Source: CAZNLH01 sp964573995
GTDB lineage: Bacteria > Gemmatimonadota > CAZMKB01 > CAZNLH01
Length of the DNA stretch: 52,746 nt
NCBI GenBank assembly: GCA_964573995.1
Contig: CAZNLH010000017.1
Location: forward strand, 1 to 52,746
Direction of reading: 5' to 3'
A program made the position numbers and the translations under genes. The notes beneath the pieces were generated by a model, which saw nothing but the letters and a program-made list of their open reading frames with translations, did not search any database and was not told where the DNA came from. Of the stretch, positions 50,284-52,746 are shown one piece after another (the first letter of the stretch is position 1; every line of letters starts with the position of its first letter).

Positions 50284-50347
50284 TGGGCCCTGGGGCTTGG
50301 ATCCTCTCGCGGGCCTTCAGGATGGGTGCCTTCCCCTGCCGATGTCT

Positions 50348-52522
50348 CTATTTGAGCAGCCCAAACTGCCAAAGGAGAAAAGACCACTCGTCGGCCTTTT
50401 CTCCTAAATGCTGGTCCCGTGTGGAACCAATGCCATGGCCGGCGTCGTATTCCACCCGAAGTAGAACGGGCTTGCCGCTGGCGGAAGCGGCCTGCAGCCG
50501 TGCGGTCATCTTGGCCGACATCCAGGGCTTGACCCTGGGGTCGTTGATGCCGTGCGTCAACAGCACAGCCGGATATCTCACGCCGTCCTTCACGTGGTGA
50601 TAGGCGCTCATCTCATACAATCCCTTGAAACCATCTTCGGTCTTTACCGACCCGAATTCCGGGATGTTTGGTACGCCGTTGGTAGTGGTCTCAAAGCGGA
50701 TTGCGTCCAGTGCGCCCACGTTGATCAAGGCCGCCGCGAACAGGTCGGGACACTCAGTAATTGCCCTGCCGATCAAAATGCCGCCGGCGCTGCCCCCCTG
50801 TCCGGCAATCCGTTTCCTGGATGTGTAACCTTCTTTGATCAGGTATTCGGCGCAGGCGATGAAGTCCTTCCAGGTATTGGGCTTGTTCAGTTTTTGTCCG
50901 GCCAGGTGCCAGGCCTTGCCGTACTCTCCCCCGCCGCGAACATGGGCAACGGCAAGTACGCCGCCGCGCTCCATCCAGGCGATATTCAACGGGCTGAAAT
51001 TGACGCCGATCGATATGCCGTAAGAGCCGTAACCCATCAGCAATGTGGGATTGCTGCCGTCAAGTTTGATGCCCTCTTTATAGATGATGGACAGGGGAAC
51101 CATGGTGCCGTCGTAACTTTTTACCTTGACTTCTCTTGATGTAAAACCGGCCACGTCGTCGTATTTCCCCCTGGGCATCAAGCCCGAGTCGGTAAACGAA
51201 TTGCTCGCTGGGTCGTACCGGTAGATCAGGCCTCCCTTGGTCCAGGAAGTGGCGTAAACAAGGATGCCGTCTATCTGAGGGCAGGCCGATTCGATATAAC
51301 CCACCTCATCCTTTGGCAAATTGAGAAGGCCGGCCTTTGCCCCTTTCTCGAACACCAGACGCAGGATGCGATTGAAGCCGCCGTCTATTATTTCGGCGTA
51401 CAGTCCGTCTTTGGCCACCGTTAGGCGATCCACCACCTTATCGCTCATTCTAATGACGGTCTTGGCATGGGCGAAATCGGGATCGTCAAGCGAGGTGGAG
51501 ACCACCTTGAACCGGGGGGCGTCCTTGGCGGTCCTGAGATAGATGGTATCTCCGTGTACGGCATATCCGCTCACCTCGTCATCAAAGCCGCAGACCTTCT
51601 TCCACGGAATGTTCTCTCCCAGGAGCGATTTGACCGGCGCGCTGTACAGCGAGATTTCCGTTGCATCGCCGTGCTTGATCTTGGCCACGGCATAGTCGGA
51701 ACCGCTGGAAATGTGCAGGCTGGGGAAATCGATTGCTTCGAGGGGGACCCGCTCGGAAAGGCCGATCCCCATGATCAGTCGGTCGTTCTTGACGTCGGTG
51801 TTTAGTTTGTGAAAATAGACCTTGGTTTTCTTGTAAATTTCGGTTTGCGGCGCGTCGGCCGGTAGATCACGCCGCCTGCAATAAAAGAAGCCGCTGCCGT
51901 CTGGGAGCCATTGTGGAACGTTGTAAGCGGTTTCGATATGGTCGATGGTTTCCGCCAAGTCCTTGCCGGTATTGACATTCTTGATGTGCAGAACGGTTTG
52001 CTCCGAGCCACCCTTGGCCAAACCATACACCACGAACCTCCCGTCCGCAGAGGGGCTGTAAGAATTTATTGAAAAATGTTGTCTATCGGCGGATTCAATC
52101 GCCTCTGGGTCCACCAGAAGCCTTTCCCTGCCATCGGCGGTACGTACGTATAGTTTGGGAATGTTCTGACCCGAAGCCAACTTTTCGTAAAAGAGTGTGC
52201 CGTCGGGGAATCTCCGAATACGGAAGATGCGAAAAGGCTTGCCGGTATCCAACTCTTTCAATCTTTCATACAAAGCGTCTCTTCCTGGGATCTCACTCAA
52301 AACCTCAGCCGCATAATCGGCCTGTCCCTTTATCCAATCTTGTACGTAAGGATCTTTGAGATTTTCCATGTAGCGATAAGGATCGTCTACTCTAACGCCG
52401 TAATACGTATCGACCACATTCTCCACCTTTGCAACGGGCGGTTGCTTGGCCCGCGATTGCTTACAACCAAAAAGTTGAAAAGAAATGACGACCGGAATTA
52501 ATAATAGTAGTTGATGTTTCAT
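50348..52522 (-). CDS. prolyl oligopeptidase-family (S9A) lipoprotein peptidase
   Basis: 724 residues. A signal with lipobox LFGC (Cys20) suggests a lipoprotein facing the periplasm. The N-terminal DTYYGVRVDDPYRYMENL is the classic POP opening, followed by a seven-bladed propeller (about 80-440) and an alpha/beta-hydrolase domain. The catalytic triad fits Ser in GQGGSAGGILIG, Asp in GINDPRVKPW and His in DAGHGIGS. It cleaves peptides after proline or related residues, probably for nutrient uptake. The Ser motif is GGSAGG instead of GGSNGG. Base and codon use look different from its neighbours (more GGC/AAG/GCG, fewer AGG/GGG), which suggests recent transfer. Confidence 0.94.
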   Translation of the reverse strand: MKHQLLLLIPVVISFQLFGCKQSRAKQPPVAKVENVVDTYYGVRVDDPYRYMENLKDPYVQDWIKGQADYAAEVLSEIPGRDALYERLKELDTGKPFRIFRIRRFPDGTLFYEKLASGQNIPKLYVRTADGRERLLVDPEAIESADRQHFSINSYSPSADGRFVVYGLAKGGSEQTVLHIKNVNTGKDLAETIDHIETAYNVPQWLPDGSGFFYCRRRDLPADAPQTEIYKKTKVYFHKLNTDVKNDRLIMGIGLSERVPLEAIDFPSLHISSGSDYAVAKIKHGDATEISLYSAPVKSLLGENIPWKKVCGFDDEVSGYAVHGDTIYLRTAKDAPRFKVVSTSLDDPDFAHAKTVIRMSDKVVDRLTVAKDGLYAEIIDGGFNRILRLVFEKGAKAGLLNLPKDEVGYIESACPQIDGILVYATSWTKGGLIYRYDPASNSFTDSGLMPRGKYDDVAGFTSREVKVKSYDGTMVPLSIIYKEGIKLDGSNPTLLMGYGSYGISIGVNFSPLNIAWMERGGVLAVAHVRGGGEYGKAWHLAGQKLNKPNTWKDFIACAEYLIKEGYTSRKRIAGQGGSAGGILIGRAITECPDLFAAALINVGALDAIRFETTTNGVPNIPEFGSVKTEDGFKGLYEMSAYHHVKDGVRYPAVLLTHGINDPRVKPWMSAKMTARLQAASASGKPVLLRVEYDAGHGIGSTRDQHLGEKADEWSFLLWQFGLLK

Positions 52523-52746
52523 AGCGAATCCTAAAAAGTTATTGGTTTAACAGGGTTCAGAAGATCAGTGATAATTGCCACAATTCTCGAATCTGATTAT
52601 ACCCGATGGGTGGTGAGTTGTCAATTGCCGGCGGGCTCGAATCCGGCTATTTTTCATCGGATCGTGGCCGGTCATCGGCTAGCGGGTGTAGTCAACGGGA
52701 TGGAATTGTCGGATTTTTGTGCTTTGAGCCGTACGGGTCCCTGGGG
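52523..52746. other. right-edge intergenic sequence
   Basis: 224 bases upstream of the peptidase gene. It holds its presumed promoter region, AT-rich near 52530-52600, but no clear boxes. No other gene or RNA is recognised before the window ends. Confidence 0.5.

Noticed and set aside
52621..52650. T-loop-like GCTCGAATCC suggesting a tRNA
   Set aside because: The flanking T-stem does not pair properly and no acceptor or anticodon arm can be folded.

Overview
The window looks like chromosome of a Gram-negative bacterium of moderately high GC content, most likely a member of the FCB (Fibrobacteres-Chlorobi-Bacteroidetes) assemblage or an allied candidate phylum. Three observations support this. 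Two secreted haem proteins end in the PNPFNP...KMLLLK type-IX-secretion/FlgD-like sorting domain. The housekeeping-type sigma factor is short and lacks region 1.1, as in Bacteroidetes. Outer-membrane barrels and lipoproteins are frequent. The phylum cannot be fixed by eye; the 16S gene at the left edge would settle it.

Layout. 1-1.3 kb: 5' part of a 16S rRNA gene and its promoter, transcribed leftward. 1.4-7.5 kb: lipoprotein amidase with a second, degenerate amidase copy; a phage-CI-like HTH regulator; malic enzyme MaeB; a HAD phosphatase. 7.5-10.4 kb: a sigma-54-type promoter, a c-di-GMP-I (GEMM) riboswitch and its terminator, a small lipoprotein and a TPR/HD-GYP c-di-GMP phosphodiesterase. 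10.4-17.2 kb: a methyltransferase, two geranylgeranyl-reductase-like flavoproteins and a metalloprotease/TolB/beta-barrel protein. 17.3-23.7 kb: a NagZ-SSS symporter-MATE operon and an aromatic amino acid ammonia-lyase with an Ala-Cys-Gly cofactor triad. 23.8-31.7 kb: an exported dihaem protein, a GAF-GGDEF diguanylate cyclase, and a metal-uptake operon (His/Cys small protein, outer-membrane barrel, ZnuA-like protein, ZnuB-HEAT fusion) with no ATPase gene. 32-41.5 kb: two alkaline-phosphatase-superfamily hydrolases, a GH43-like protein, an exported nonahaem cytochrome, and a sulfate-activation operon (sat, cysC) with a serine-hydroxymethyltransferase-like gene upstream. 41.6-48.8 kb: housekeeping block (ClC transporter, sigma factor, CarD, Ddl, GuaB, lytic transglycosylase). 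48.8-52.7 kb: a decayed transposase fragment, a CDP-alcohol phosphatidyltransferase and a prolyl-oligopeptidase lipoprotein of apparently different codon use.

How it fits together. The clearest regulatory circuit is at 7.9-10.4 kb, where the second messenger c-di-GMP appears to gate expression of an enzyme that degrades it; the window also encodes a cyclase with an intact product-inhibition site. The two exported haem proteins suggest cell-surface or extracellular electron transfer. The sat/cysC operon makes activated sulfate (PAPS), but the window holds no sulfate-reduction enzyme or sulfotransferase. Promoters, operators and hairpins were read by eye and are predictions.
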